Part shown: piece after piece, positions 10,739 to 21,675 of the stretch
Position numbering within the stretch: position 1 is the stretch's first letter
Layout: each line of letters begins with the position of its first letter
Source: Phytophthora sp. 'mugwort'
Taxonomy: Eukaryota; Oomycota; Peronosporomycetes; Peronosporales; Peronosporaceae
Assembly: GCA_033558025.1 (NCBI GenBank)
Contig: JAUCEF010000017.1
Location: forward strand, 2,294,001-2,358,000
Length of the DNA stretch: 64,000 bases
Direction of reading: 5' to 3'
The notes under the pieces: generated by a model
Seen by the model: only the letters and a program-made list of their open reading frames with translations
Database searches by the model: none
Told to the model about the DNA's origin: nothing
Translations under genes and position numbers: made by a program

Positions 10739-10873
10739 TAGGTACTGATCGTGTCTAGGAGATAGACACTACTAAGTACGGACCGCCTTAGACGAATGAC
10801 ACAGTTAGGTACGAATCGTACCTAGATGAGATACACCTTTAGGTACGAATCGCACTTAGGAAGGATACATGAC
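10739..10873. repeat. Four-copy ~34-bp tandem repeat, each copy an imperfect palindrome
   Basis: Units start with TA(A/G)GTAC at 10739, 10773, 10806 and 10841, spaced 34, 33 and 35 bases. The best unit contains aggtacgaatcgtacct, a 17-base near-perfect palindrome. The others are diverged versions (ggtactgatcgtgtct, agtacggaccgcctta, aggtacgaatcgcactt), each followed by a GA(T/C)AC-like spacer. Such arrays are typical of LTR or subterminal regions of transposons or of protein-binding arrays. No coding element is recognised next to it. Confidence 0.62.
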
Positions 10874-11661
10874 TTGAGAACCACCAATTGAAAAACCGGT
10901 GCTTAAAGGATGCATTGATTAGGCAGTTCACAGTAAGTAGAGACATAGGAGCATGCTAATAAAGACTCAGTTAAAATCTAACCTAGAAGTTCTGATAGTC
11001 CGTGGGACAGGGTTCCCATGGCTTGTGTATGTGTGTGCGGGGAAGGGGGGGGGGTGCTGAGTGGGTAGCAGTGCATCAAAAATCTATATTGCCGCACAGA
11101 GATTCCACTTTTGGCTGTTTATGAGAAAGTCGTTTTTAATTTAATGAGGGGGGCGGCTTCGGAAGTTGCCTACAAAGCTACGGCATACATGACTGAGCTA
11201 CAGGTTTGAGATTTAGAGTAGGGATGAAGAACTTACTGCATCGCAAGCGCGAGTTTTCTCGCATCCGCATGCCCCCTCGTTCGCCAAACAATATCCAAGC
11301 ACTCCCATAGTACTCCCGTTTGAATAGACAAAAACAGAGGTAGTTCCAACAACAGCAGAAAGCGCATGCTGAACATCAGATTTCCTACGTTTTCCCTAGA
11401 TAAGTGAAGAGGGGGGGGGGGGGAATTCGTGAATTTATATTTTGCAATGAGAAAATGGTGACCGGCACATTCGCGTAACATTTGATTGAAATGTCGAAGT
11501 ATCGTATGGGGGCAATCGTTGTATATGACCAGTGTTGACATGGTATGTGTGTTTGTGGGTCTGGACGGTCCATCAGTGTGAGCTACCGGGGGTAATGCTG
11601 CACCCACGTATTGATAAACACTTACCTTAGATAGAGCTGAAATAAAACTGCGCTTTTAGTC
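10874..11661. other. No gene seen; two long G runs
   Basis: The stretch contains guanine-rich runs at about 11041-11056 and 11411-11423 (the second about 13 consecutive G). It shows no frame with a recognisable domain. Confidence 0.4.
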
Positions 11662-12997
11662 CTATGAATCCGCTGCCTGATCACTCATCCATAAGGTCGT
11701 CGTCGTTAGAATTGCCAAGCTCTTATCCCACATTGTCATCTTCAGTATCTGACGTCGGTGGTGCTGGTTAGCCTTGTTGGAAAGGGTGCCGTATGCGTCG
11801 TGCCGCCCGATGTTCCCCTGGCTTGGGTCATCATGAAAGCCCACCCCTGCAATTGAATTGTCGACCGTCAGTTATGGTATGTCCTTCCGTGCTCTTGTTG
11901 CTCATTAACAGACGATCTGTTCACTAGGTGTCTCGAATTTCCTCCACGAGTGTACTGAACGGTATCCGAGCTTTTCCAGCTATCGATTGACGAACACAGT
12001 AGATCTTTGAACTAACAGTAAATGTCGATGTTAGCAGCCTGGAGGTACGGCGTGAGACCTCCCGGGATTACATACAATGATATGCCATGGCTTGCACACG
12101 TGTTCTTGACTGTTTTGGAGGTGTGCGCCCACATGGAGTCCCAAACAATTGCATCACCATCGGTCTGGAGAGCGCGTGGGTAGCGGAAATCAATCCAATT
12201 GCAGATTAGCTCCGAGTCGACCCAAGCTCTCGGTTGGATGACAATGTAGCAGCCGTTACTCGCCCAAGTTTTCGAGATCCCTTGACATGTTTCCAAACGA
12301 CGCCGGGAGATAGCTTGGCGCCTTGAGCTGTCACAGCCAAAATCGGCGTCGCACGCATCGACGCAAATCCTGTTGCCTTGACAACCACGTGATGGGCACC
12401 GCGAACCTAACCGTTTGCTCACGAGCATTTCAAAATACATCGCTGTCTCGTGCAGCAGTATGGTATGTCTGGGTTTGTACGCTGACTGGTGCTTACGAAC
12501 GTAACGCACGTAGGATATGACTCCTCCGATAATTTGACCGTCGATGAGAGTCGTAGGGTTCGTGCTGTGGCGGAGCGACAAAACATTCCGGTACTTAAAG
12601 GTGCTGACACGTTTGATGCTTCAGAATGACGCACGGGTCCGTCGCCCGTGCCGGAGTACAAATAATGAGCTCGCACCCCAAAATCCATGCTCTTGTGACC
12701 TTCTCCTTCTTTAGTCTGCACTTGGTAATGGCGTAAGTAGTATATCTCCTAGTCTATCAAGGATAGGCATTCGCCCACCTCCCTTAAGGTGGAGAGGTCT
12801 TTGTTTCGGAACGGTCTGTTTGCTCTCACTTCGTTCTCGCCACCACTTGCGGGCCGTTCCAGCGTACAAATCCCACTCAAGGGTTTGGAAATGCTCCACC
12901 GTTCTCCTTGGAACGCCCCACCCGCTTCGGCAATCCATTCAATCACCTCCTGCTTCCTCCCCATATCGATAGAAGCTCGCTTGCGGCTCATTGTCAA
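11662..12997 (-). pseudogene. pogo-like (DDE_1) transposase relic
   Basis: Reading right to left, the N-terminal helix-turn-helix region starts near 12979 (MGRKQEVIEWIAEAGG, then VPRRTVEHFQ). The DDE domain begins with HETAMYFEMLV near 12430. It continues with ATGFASMRATPILAVTAQG, WVDSELICNWI, then SMWAHTSKTVKNTCASHGIS and VIPGGLTPYLQAANI, the family's D-x-x-x-A-H…P-P-N/G-L-T-x-x-L-Q-P pattern. The tail at 11662-11900 includes DDPSQGNIGRHDAYG and an acidic D-D-D-L-M-D-E end. At least four frameshifts and stops separate the blocks, so it is inactive. It is clearly distinct from the pogo relics at 13,996 and 18,190. Confidence 0.75.
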
Positions 12998-13475
12998 CTT
13001 TATTTAATGAATGATCGGATACCGGCATGAATGGCCGTCCTGGCCTCAAGTCCAATGGACCTATTAGATGGACGCGCTGGCTCCGACCTGCTACGAGTGT
13101 AAATATGAATATTCCTGTAACATATCGAATATAGGTCCGGGGTTCAAATATGTAAAGGCTTTGTATTTCTTGGTTGGCAACTAAAACCCGTCGGGGTACT
13201 AATATGTGCAGGGTTTTTAAGCGGTGAAATCCGGCCAAGCGCATACAATACTGTTAAATGAAATAGATCGTAGTCGAAAGAAGCATTTTTAGTAAATTGA
13301 AACGCTGATGACACCGGTATGTCCCGCGATGCCGTGACATTGGCAACGCGTGCTGTTTGCACTGCCAGAACGGCTCATGCAATGGAACTTCAGCATATGT
13401 CAAGCAACGGAGATTCAATGTCCATAAGAGTGTCGCACCCAGCTTCGCAGGTTTCTTCGCTGGGAGAAAATAGGT
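12998..13475. other. No gene seen
   Basis: Short frames on the minus strand only; none shows a domain. Confidence 0.35.
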
Positions 13476-13701
13476 AAGGTACCTGGCCAGTTTAACGCAA
13501 GTCACTGCGGGAGTCGAGCCATGCTTACCGTACGCTTTGGCGATTTCCGCGCGGAGGGTACCGAACGTTATTGACTATCCTGCTGGTTTTATAGATTGTG
13601 ACAGGGCACTGGAAGACCGATTGGTGGCTCGCTGGACAGGGCATACCAAATCTATCTCCAGACAAGTTTACCGCATTCAAAGATGTAGGAATTTGTAGCG
13701 G
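13476..13701 (+). repeat. Dispersed repeat, copy A (~226 bp)
   Basis: From aaggtacctggccagttta to ggaatttgtagcgg this matches the reverse complement of 26225-26459 at most positions, including long shared blocks such as ctttggcgatttccgcgcg and ggcataccaaatctatctcc. The homology ends abruptly on both sides, as expected for a MITE or a solo LTR, but I see no clear terminal inverted repeats. Neither copy codes for anything recognisable. An unrelated hairpin (gccact-tcg-agtggc) follows copy A at about 13719. Confidence 0.65.
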
Positions 13702-13833
13702 TGCCCATCCCCTTTTGCCACTTCGAGTGGCGTGCGTATCCAGCGGTTCAAATATGGCGCAAGGGCTGTTATCATCTCCAACAGGATATAACATTTTTAA
13801 ATGTTTATATCGACTTGGTTATGCAATACGACA

Positions 13834-13912
13834 GGGCTTTAACTGGTGTAATGGAGTAGAGGTGGTCCAGCTACGCTGTACACTGGGAGTTCAAATCCCG
13901 TCACCGCCGCAA
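13834..13912 (+). repeat. tRNA-derived sequence with A and B boxes (SINE head or tRNA pseudogene)
   Basis: An A-box-like tggtgtaatgg (about 13845) and a strong B box gagttcaaatccc (about 13887) lie about 40 bases apart, as in a tRNA(Gln/Glu)-type gene. The T-arm folds (ggg-agttcaaat-ccc) and the 3' side reads gtcaccgccgca. The 5' acceptor side does not pair with it, so it is not a functional tRNA. It may be the head of a short interspersed element. Confidence 0.42.
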
Positions 13913-13995
13913 TGAGGACTGATTGCTGACATTTTAAGATTTAGGGGCCACAGTTGGCACGCTGTCGAGCAGTGGTTTTGAAAAATATTCCTTCG

Positions 13996-15250
13996 TTAAA
14001 CGAGGGCCTGCTCAAGGATGTTGTCCATCGTGACAGGTGGAACTTTAGGCTGACCTTCCATCTTAGCTCTAGCGCTATGCTGGGTGCTGGTCACCTTCTT
14101 GCTCTTAGACGTTTTCTTCCGACGTTTCGCTGCTGCAAGCTTTGTCCTCGTGCACTCCTTCTTTGCATTCAGTTCATCGTCGATCTGCTTCAACAGTTCC
14201 CTAGTTTGTAATCGCCCCGGTACGGTAGTCGTCGTACGCTTACTCTTCTTGGACGGTTGACTGGGAAGCACCAATATCTCTATTTACACTTGGGTTTTTA
14301 ATTGATGCCATGCAGCAAGTTGCAGCTCTTCGGGCGCTCCATAACACTGACAGTTATCGAGAGCGGTTATCATCTTGGTCAAAGACAGGGGATACAGTCC
14401 ACCCCGCGAAAGCCCGCTTGAATATTGACGTTTAACCGAGAGCTTTTCACACCTCTCAAAGCAAGGTCATGGCCAGTTTAAAGGCTAGACCTGTTAGCTG
14501 TAATGCATTGTCCTTTAGGATGCAGTCGCTGCCTTCTTCACCAACAAACGTATCGATTAGCATTCAAGTCTCGCACTTAAATGAACAGAAAACAGCCACG
14601 TCGAGTGGTTGGAACAGGTGGGTGGCATTGGCTGGCAACGACGCTAGCAGAATGTTGAGCGCCAGAGCAGTGTCGCAGACCTTAAGCGAATAGTGAGTTT
14701 TGCATCCGTCCATGATGAAAAGCAAAAGGCCAAGGCGTCTCAGCAGGAACACTCGCTTCCAATTAGCAAAGCCATGTAGTGAAGAGCTCCGCATTCATGA
14801 AGTCCGATTCCGTCGTCGAGACGGCAGCGCCGGGCACGGTACAGAGATCTAACACGTTCAGCTTTACAGTCTGCCCAGGGTGACAGGTGACTACGTCAAG
14901 CGCAAGTACACCATCGCGGAAGGCAGCTGAATCGGTTGTGATGGTGTTTCAAGTAGTCTTCAATACTCGTTACGGTCGCAATGACCCGACCTGTGATCTG
15001 GTACTAGATGCACCTACTACCAGAACGCGGACGATATCATCCCCGACCGTCGTTCCCTCCATAAGAACCTGCGCACTGTGGCGGCGCACCGATACTTCCG
15101 GTAAACTTCGTCATCATCGAGCGCACGCCCACGTTCCAAGTAAAGCACCAACGCCACAATGCTCGGCGACCGCCAGCATCATGGCCCAATCGATGAAAGA
15201 CCACGAATATCTACGATGGGTTCGGCAACTCAGTAAACTATAAAGACGTT
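13996..15250 (-). pseudogene. pogo-like (DDE_1) transposase relic, second family
   Basis: The central piece at 14564-14794 reads LFIMDGCKTHYSLKVCDTA and then LLASLPANATHLFQPLDVAVF. This is the diagnostic second-aspartate and P-P-N-x-T-H-x-x-Q-P-L-D-V block of DDE_1 (pogo/Jerky) transposases. Upstream on the minus strand (14800-15250) are frameshifted pieces. Downstream (14281-14560) are residues of the C-terminal helical region. 13996-14274 is a Lys/Arg-rich tail (AKRRKKTSKSKKVTS). Many stops make it dead. The right boundary is approximate because no HTH could be read cleanly there. Confidence 0.66.
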
Positions 15251-15665
15251 CAACGCAAGTTTAGCTTGTATCATCGTGAAGCCGGGCTCATCGGCTATGC
15301 AACGGTCTAAATGCCGGAGTGTTGGCCTCTCTGCTGCGAGCCCCGATCCCCACGACCCATCTGAATGCAGGCGGAATTACAGCGCCACCTGCACCAGTGA
15401 TATCCGATCTGTTCGGTGGATCGAACTGATCACACGAAAAACGTTTGATTGGTTTCTTGGTGGCTTGTTGTGGTTTGTTCGCTAGTCTCTGTTCCGATGA
15501 TGGACGCAGACTCTCTAGGCGTTTGTGTGCTAGTTACCGTGCAAAACCCCTGTTCAAATTGATAGCACGGCCACTAAAACGAGATCTACCAGGTTACTGA
15601 ACTAGTACAGCTCACTATCGTCTTGGAGAGAGAGCTATCGGGCACAGCCACACCAAAACGATCGT
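15251..15665. other. No gene seen between two transposon relics
   Basis: No domain-bearing frame; possibly the degraded N-terminal end of the pogo relic to the left. Confidence 0.3.
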
Positions 15666-18168
15666 TCAGGGTGATTTTGAAGCCCCGGTCACCTGGTAGC
15701 CCATGCCCTTGCGGAAATCTCTCGTCGTTGTACTTTGGAAGTGGCGAGTGGTTTGTTGGCCACGAGGAATGAATTCTTCATCCATCAGTGTGGAGACAGT
15801 TGCCGTTGTCGTTGCCTCCAAATTGTATTCATACTCTAGCAGCTCCTCGAAAACGCCCTGCCAATTTGCAAGAGCGTCCCGTCCTTCGCCTCCTTCATTA
15901 TCACCACCTTCATCCTCCTGCCCACCTGCAATCCCGACAAATCTTCTTCGCCCCCAAAGCGAACGTCGTCCGATTCGCTCTCTGTGAACACAAGCCTCTG
16001 TGCCAAGGGCACGGCCGCTTCGTCGCACCCCATGGAGCCCTGCACCGATTCCAAGTAGCACGGCGTTTCGCTGCGAGGTCGGCTTCGACGTCCACCTGTA
16101 GGTGTCCCAAATGCCACCGCCCTAGTGAGCTCATTTGGATTAACGATCCTCGCTTCTGGTTTCTTTGGTATTTTTGCCTTCGTTTTGCGGCGCTCACGTT
16201 CTCGTATAAGCCGACGAATGGCAGCTATCTTTCTCGACTTTTCGGCACTCATCTTGTTGCGACGAGCAGTATGAATGAGCGCTAGCTCAGAGAAGTACCG
16301 TCCATACATCGCTATGTTTACGGCCATCGAGAAAATAACCAATGCTAGCTCGCACAGTAAGTAGCCCAGACCGTGTCGCTTCTTATTGCTTTTTGTGTCC
16401 AACCAGAACGCTGCGAGCGGGGAGTTGCAAGACCTTGAAAGCGCTCAAGGGAAACTCTCCAGTAATATACTCCCCGTTAATCCACTCAGAGATTTCATCT
16501 CGAATCGAAGGAGCATCACAGTCGAAAAGCTTGCGATAGTATAGTAGCGCGCAGTCGCCGAGTTTGTCCACAACAGCAACGGGTAGTTGGTTGATTACCT
16601 CGCTTTTATCGGGATCCAACGCATACACCAGCAGAAAGATTGGCTGCTCACAGTCCTGCCAGCGCTTTTCAAGCAGATGAACAAGCATGCCGCTGTAGGA
16701 TGAGGCTACGAAGGAGTCATACAGCTGCTCAAGCAGTAAGTAACGTTGCTGGAGGTGTTGTCATCGTACTGAAGCATGCACGATGCATAGCAAAGAGGTC
16801 GCACTAATTGCTCTGCGTCCTCCAAGTCTGCCGAGTATTCACCATCATCCAGCACCTCTAAGTCCTTGGTCAAAGCGTCCCGAACATCTTCCGACAACTC
16901 GTCCTCAGTTTTGTAAGCAATTGCAAACTCAGTAAGCGCGGCCCGCACGCGAAGCAACGAGGCAAAGCAACCTTGCATTGAATTCCATCTTGTATCGCAT
17001 AGAGGTTGCAAACATTTAACACTCCTTTCCCCGTACGCTTTCTTCATCGTCGTGTTCGCCCGCACGAGCCACTTGGCAGATGAGGCGTTCAGGAAGTTCA
17101 CCATAGCCGATGCCTTGGCCGTCACGTCTCGAAATGCATCAGAGTGAAGAATACCCTTTACCAGATTGTTGATTGCGTGCGCAAAGCATCTGAAAAACAT
17201 CACCTTTGGCCAGCGATGAGCTAGGACACGTCTCGCGCGAGCGCACTGACCAGCATCGTCGGTCACCACCGCCCCAACTGCGTAGCCCTTGGATACAATG
17301 ACGAACATGACGGTATCCGTGAGGGCAGCGAGAACCAATCCATCGTGCCGGTTCGTGGTCGGGAACAGGCTAAGAACGCACGCGATTCCGTAAAGAGTCA
17401 TGTAGGAGCCGATCAGGTGAGTCTCGGAGATATCCATCCAATCGTCAGACAAACAGTTCATTCTTCCTTCAGTCAGAAAATACGCGCTCTGAATGGCGCT
17501 CTCGTCCGCTTGGATGCTCTCTTTCGCGTAGGTGTCGAGGATACGGCCACCGAGCACTTAACGGGACGGCAACGATCCTAAACACGGTCTGCTCAAAAAC
17601 TCTAAAAGCGCCCTGGTCGATGAGCGAGAGATGAACGAGTCTGGAAGCTGATTGTCTGCTTGGAACTCGACGAGCAACTTCTCAAAGGTTATCGTTTCCT
17701 CGGGGCCGAAGAGCTGGGGGAAGAAATCGGGAATCTCAGGTTGTTCTCCTGTCAGTGACGCGCAGAGCGATGCCTGCTCTGCGTCTCGCTCGGTGTACGG
17801 CCGAAAGTCAGCCGACACAGGCTTCGCCCAGCGCGGAGCGTGGAGACAGGAGGAGAGGTGGCGCTTGAAGCTTTCCTCGCGAGAACGAATGTCGGCAACG
17901 ACGACGGGTGGGGTGTTTCTCTCGCAGCTCGTCGCGCGACGGCCAAGCAGTGGCGGCATTGGTGAAAGTAGTTGGACTTGTTGCAATGCTTTGTCGTCTT
18001 TTCAAAATGGGTACGAGCTACGCATGGTGGAGTCGGCATAGTTGACGGCTTCGCGAGCTTGGACTGACCGGTAGCAGTTGGCGACCTTGTTGGAAGATCC
18101 GCAAATGACGTATCAGTGAGAACTCTTTCCAGCTCACAGTAGGGTCCATTATTGAGGAGGGCAAGCAT
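15666..18168 (-). pseudogene. hAT transposase relic, most complete copy in the window
   Basis: From 18168 leftwards the frame starts MLALLNNGPYCELERVL and reaches a BED-like finger with FEKTTKHCNKSNYFHQCRHC near 17990. After a shift the core (16706-17557) reads MNCLSDDWMDISETHLIGSY, VGAVVTDDAGQCARARRVL and MFFRCFAHAINNLVKGIL. These are the hAT D-W, T-D-x-A and C-x-x-H-x-x-N-L motifs, and LCDTRWNSMQGCF follows. Further left, 16383-16688 and 15836-16402 carry the dimerisation region (MYGRYFSELALIHTARRNKM). 15666-15900 is a Thr-rich tail. Four or five frameshifts break it. The sequence differs from the FDGW-type relics at 1, 8.2 and 60.5 kb. Confidence 0.76.
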
Positions 18169-18189
18169 ACCATGGGCGAGGTTTTGCCA

Positions 18190-18900
18190 CGTGTCATCGT
18201 TCCTTGGTTTGATGAACGCACTCCGATGGAACGAAGAAACGGTTCAAACGAACACACCAAGGAACCGTTCGTTCAAGGAACGGCTGATCGGCAACTCTGC
18301 CTGCACCACCGCAAGCTACGATGGTAAGGTGGAAGCTCGTTGTCACCTTTGCCGTCCGGACGTCGAGCGGCCCACGTGCTGTAATCAAGGCCTTCGTATT
18401 CTTCTTCGAGGAATAGGTCGTTTCGTCCATGTTGAAGACTTGACACGCTTAGGATTTGTACGTTTTGTACGCCGTGTGGAACAGCGTTACATTGTCGCAC
18501 GTGACGCTATTTCTTGACTTTGAAATGGACTCGGCGGTTCGTGCTGATAGCTAGGGAAGCGCTGCATAAAGCACTTGTACCAGCCATCGCTGAGTCCTCG
18601 CTGTTACAGGAGCTTGGAGATCTCGCTTGCCTTGTTGATAAACTCGCTCCTGTCTGTAGGACGGAGGACTCGCTGCCGGATAAGTTCCCACTTGTATATG
18701 TTTAGCTCAGCCTCCGATTACTATAGAGGAGCAGGACCGCGCCGCTTGATTATCCGGAACTCGCCGCGCTTTGCCGCTGCTACCCAGGTTGCCATTGTCC
18801 GGTAGTGCACCCCAGTCGCCTTGCTAGCTGCCGAAATGGTGGCTCCGCTGAGAACTTGGGTCATGGCAACGTTGGTCTGTGTAGCTTGAGCGTCTTCGCG
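18190..18900 (-). pseudogene. pogo-like transposase relic, N-terminal half (third copy)
   Basis: Starting near 18850 on the minus strand: TISAASKATGVHYRTMATWV (Psq-type helix-turn-helix), then a CENP-B-type second domain with SDGWYKCFMQRFPSYQ. The start of the DDE domain follows, MDETTYSSKKNTKALITARG, then VTTSFHLTIVACGGAGRVAD. Two stops near 18700 and 18610 and shifts interrupt it. It is cut off at about 18190, directly next to the start of the hAT relic, so the second half of the DDE domain is missing. Confidence 0.7.
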
Positions 18901-19362
18901 GAATTTGTGTGTATGAAGTGCTTTAGTCCCATCGTCGGGTAGACTGATGGCGTGAGGCGCTGCTACAACCCAATTTAGAATCCGGATAATGCGTAACTCT
19001 GGTATTACCTTAAATATTTGGTGGTCCAGAACAAGCCAGTTTTCGAGGTTCAGGTTGAAATTCGGATAGAACGAAGATAAAATATTTTTGTGTGTCCCAC
19101 ACGACTCGATGTCCAGATTTTATAAAAGTTTGAGGAGCGCGCCAAGCCTCGCTGTCAGTTGTAGATTCCCCCCCCCACCACCACCACCATCATTGTCGTA
19201 CGGAACTTAGAGTCACACGCATAGGCCACACGGTACGCTAGACGCCACCCCTTGATACATGATGGGTTTTGCTAGCACTGTGCTTATCAGACAGACAACA
19301 CACACCTTCCACCGTATCCAGGCTATGGCACAGTCACACATGCGCAGCGTGATAGCGCAGAG
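18901..19362. other. No gene seen
   Basis: No open frame of interest. A short C-rich, CCA-repeat stretch is present at about 19169-19190. Confidence 0.35.
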
Positions 19363-21010
19363 TTGGAGCGGATCAGGATTCGCAATCATCAGTGCAAACT
19401 CCGTGGCGACGCAGCCCCGACTACACAGACGCTAACGGTTTATGATAGAGGCGCGCTGGAAGGTCATCGCGCAGGGAAGGTTGCTCGCTCTCGGCTTCAC
19501 GAGCAGGCTGACCTACTTGCTAAGCATGGACGCACGAGACTTACCCGTAATGCTGCTGCATTGTTGAGAAACGATGTAGCCACGGCGGGTCGTTCCTCCG
19601 ACAACGACGATCAAGGCGATACTCGATGGGAGGAGTTTGCGTTGCGACAAATGTTTGTCCAAGATTCGTTACCATATGCGGAAGGTAGTGCAATGGAAGA
19701 AGCTATTGCAGCTCTCGATACAGCCGACCTCAAGATGTCTCCAACTGAAAGCGATGTTTCCGAACTATGAAGTCGATAAAATCGAAGAAAGTGAAGATAC
19801 TGGCCGAGAAGACGATTGCACAGAAGAGGTAGAAGTGGACGACTTTGATGGTGGAGACAAAGATGAAGACGTGGAAGACGGAGATGGGGCCGACGACGTG
19901 GAGGACGGAGATGGGGCCGACGACGTGGAGAGCGGAGATGGAGGCGGAGACGACGGATCGAATGCTGTCAAAAATGACGATGATGGAGATTCGGATGGCG
20001 CGCAAGACGGCGCTGGTCGCAGCTCAGGTACTATACCAAATTTACACCGAAGGTCTAACCGGAATTATCGTCACTCGTAGCGAAAGAAATGCCTGGCTTC
20101 TTCGATGGGTTTCCACACACACAACATGTCAACAGTTGGGCAGAATTCACGAAGCTTTGACGAGTTCCAAGTCAAGTCAGTTCAGCAATTTGCTAAGCGA
20201 ACGAGCACTTCGGTTTCCGTCCGGAACAGACAGATTCTTCGCACCGCCAAGACAACAAGCGCGATGGGAAGAAGCTGAGGACAGCCGTGCAACTGGTTCC
20301 GAGAAAGTGGGTAGTTTACTCCGAGCTTTGATCTGTGCCCACGGACAACCCAACGAATCGCGAGGAAAGGGCAAGCGTAAGCATACACCCGGCGAGACAC
20401 GAACTGCAAAGCGAGGGTGAACGTGCGCGTCACTTCGACGATCAGCGGGAATTGGTACTTGACGGTGAACGCTCCGGGGAAATACAATCACAAGCTGAAC
20501 AAGCCTGCATCGGACAGTTACGCCGAGAACCGAATTTTGAAGGACCCTCAACTGACCAAGGACGTTGCCGTTCTTCGCAAGGCGGGCGCCAATGCTCGCG
20601 GAATACTGCAGTATCTTCGGGGACGGACAGGTAATACAATGTATATATTTTCTGTGTATTCGGTAATTATTCACCGAATTCGGTTATGTTGTATAGACAA
20701 AACAAATGTACGTGACGTCCACAAAATGGTGCAGCGTTAGAAGCAAGAGGCGGAGGATGGACTCAACGATGTCCAACGCGCGTTTGACGTTCTGAAGGAA
20801 TTCTGCACGTAGCATAGAGGAAATTGCGCAAATATCCTGGTGGATCGTAATACTGGTGTCGCGCGTGTTGTGACATTCCAAACAGATAGGATGAAACGAC
20901 TATTCAAGGCCTCCCCCGAGGTAGTGATGGTAGATTCGACGCACAACACAAGCACGAATCGTTACAAGCTGTTTAGTTTTGTGGTGCATGATGTGTTCAG
21001 GAAGGTATAA
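19363..21010 (+). pseudogene. Second MULE transposase relic, 3'-truncated
   Basis: The first part (19363-20080, two frames) is an acidic N-terminal region with a tandem peptide repeat (see 19845-19940). Then 20417-20640 reads VTSTISGNWYLTVNAPGKYN and then SYAENRILKDPQLTKDVAVL, the FAR1-like N-terminal region of MULE transposases. It continues in frame with LQYLRGRTG. About 65 bases that look like a short intron or indel follow, then NVRDVHKMVQR. The DDE-start block VTFQTDRMKRLFKA and VVMVDSTHNTSTNRYKLFSF follows at 20870-20990. Coding sense is lost at about 21010, so the catalytic C-terminal part and SWIM finger are absent. Confidence 0.68.
19845..19940 (+). repeat. Short in-frame tandem repeat in the MULE acidic region
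   Basis: A 27-base unit, gacgtggaggacggagatgg plus ggccgac, is present about 2.5 times and encodes the peptide unit D-V-E-D-G-D-G-A-D. It gives a run of acidic residues typical of slippage-prone low-complexity protein. Confidence 0.6.
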
Positions 21011-21059
21011 TCATATTTTTAATTCTGAGTGGCACATCGAGAGAATGGTTCAGCGGGGC

Positions 21060-21675
21060 GCATATTCTTGCACACCTTGTTTCGTAAAGACCGGTGCGCC
21101 CTCATCCAAGGTGCTGTCACGAGAAGAAAAAAAGCGGCATCTCCGAGTCTGTGGTCGTTATTCCACGCGTCATCGGAGTAGAAGGCCGCTCACGCGATGG
21201 CATTCTCCTCTTGTCATTCTTGTACTGCACCCTTCTAGACATACATGAGGTTTTGCCTCAGCAGCTGGTGCCTTGCGCCGCCCACTGCGTCCGTCCTTTT
21301 GTGCGTCGCGCGCCGGCATTTTGCCGTGCTCGTTGTACCCACCTCTCAGGTGGTCAACCGCCAATTGCTCATTGTGGTCTTCAGCGCCACGCGCTATCAC
21401 TGTGCCCGAAACACTTTGAGATATTTTTTCAGAACGTCTCAACTTCTTTTGACGAGGTTCTTCCTGCGAGACACCACTGCTGGGTCGACCTCGCTTCACC
21501 ATTCTTTTTGCACCATTTGCACGGCGCCACCTGTCCGGGCATTCCTAACATGCTCAACCTGTCCATCGCCCCACCTGCACGGGCATCTCTCAGATCGTGC
21601 TTGGCTCGATCGGTCTGTGACCGCCCCTCTTTTGCGGCCCCACCAGTTCTGTCATTTTGAGCCTCTTCTAACATT
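21060..21675 (-). other. Coding-like stretch of unknown origin, minus strand
   Basis: Minus-strand frames at 21170-21502 and 21429-21674 are unusually long for this AT-rich relic region. One contains KRGRPSSG, an AT-hook-like core, followed by a basic segment. The other has a C-x2-C pair (CKWC). Together they may be one gene with a frameshift near 21490. I do not recognise a family; the opposite strand is open too (21094-21697), so this could be chance. Confidence 0.25.

Noticed and set aside
11041..11423. G-quadruplex regulatory element from long G runs
   Set aside because: The runs are isolated homopolymers without the spaced four-run pattern, and no gene lies nearby.
13711..13735. Helitron 3' end (gccact-tcg-agtggc hairpin)
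   Set aside because: No CTRR terminus follows at the right distance, and no Rep/helicase sequence is present.
19730..20005. Minus-strand Ser/Pro-rich frames opposite the acidic MULE region
   Set aside because: They are the antisense shadow of a low-complexity acidic repeat.
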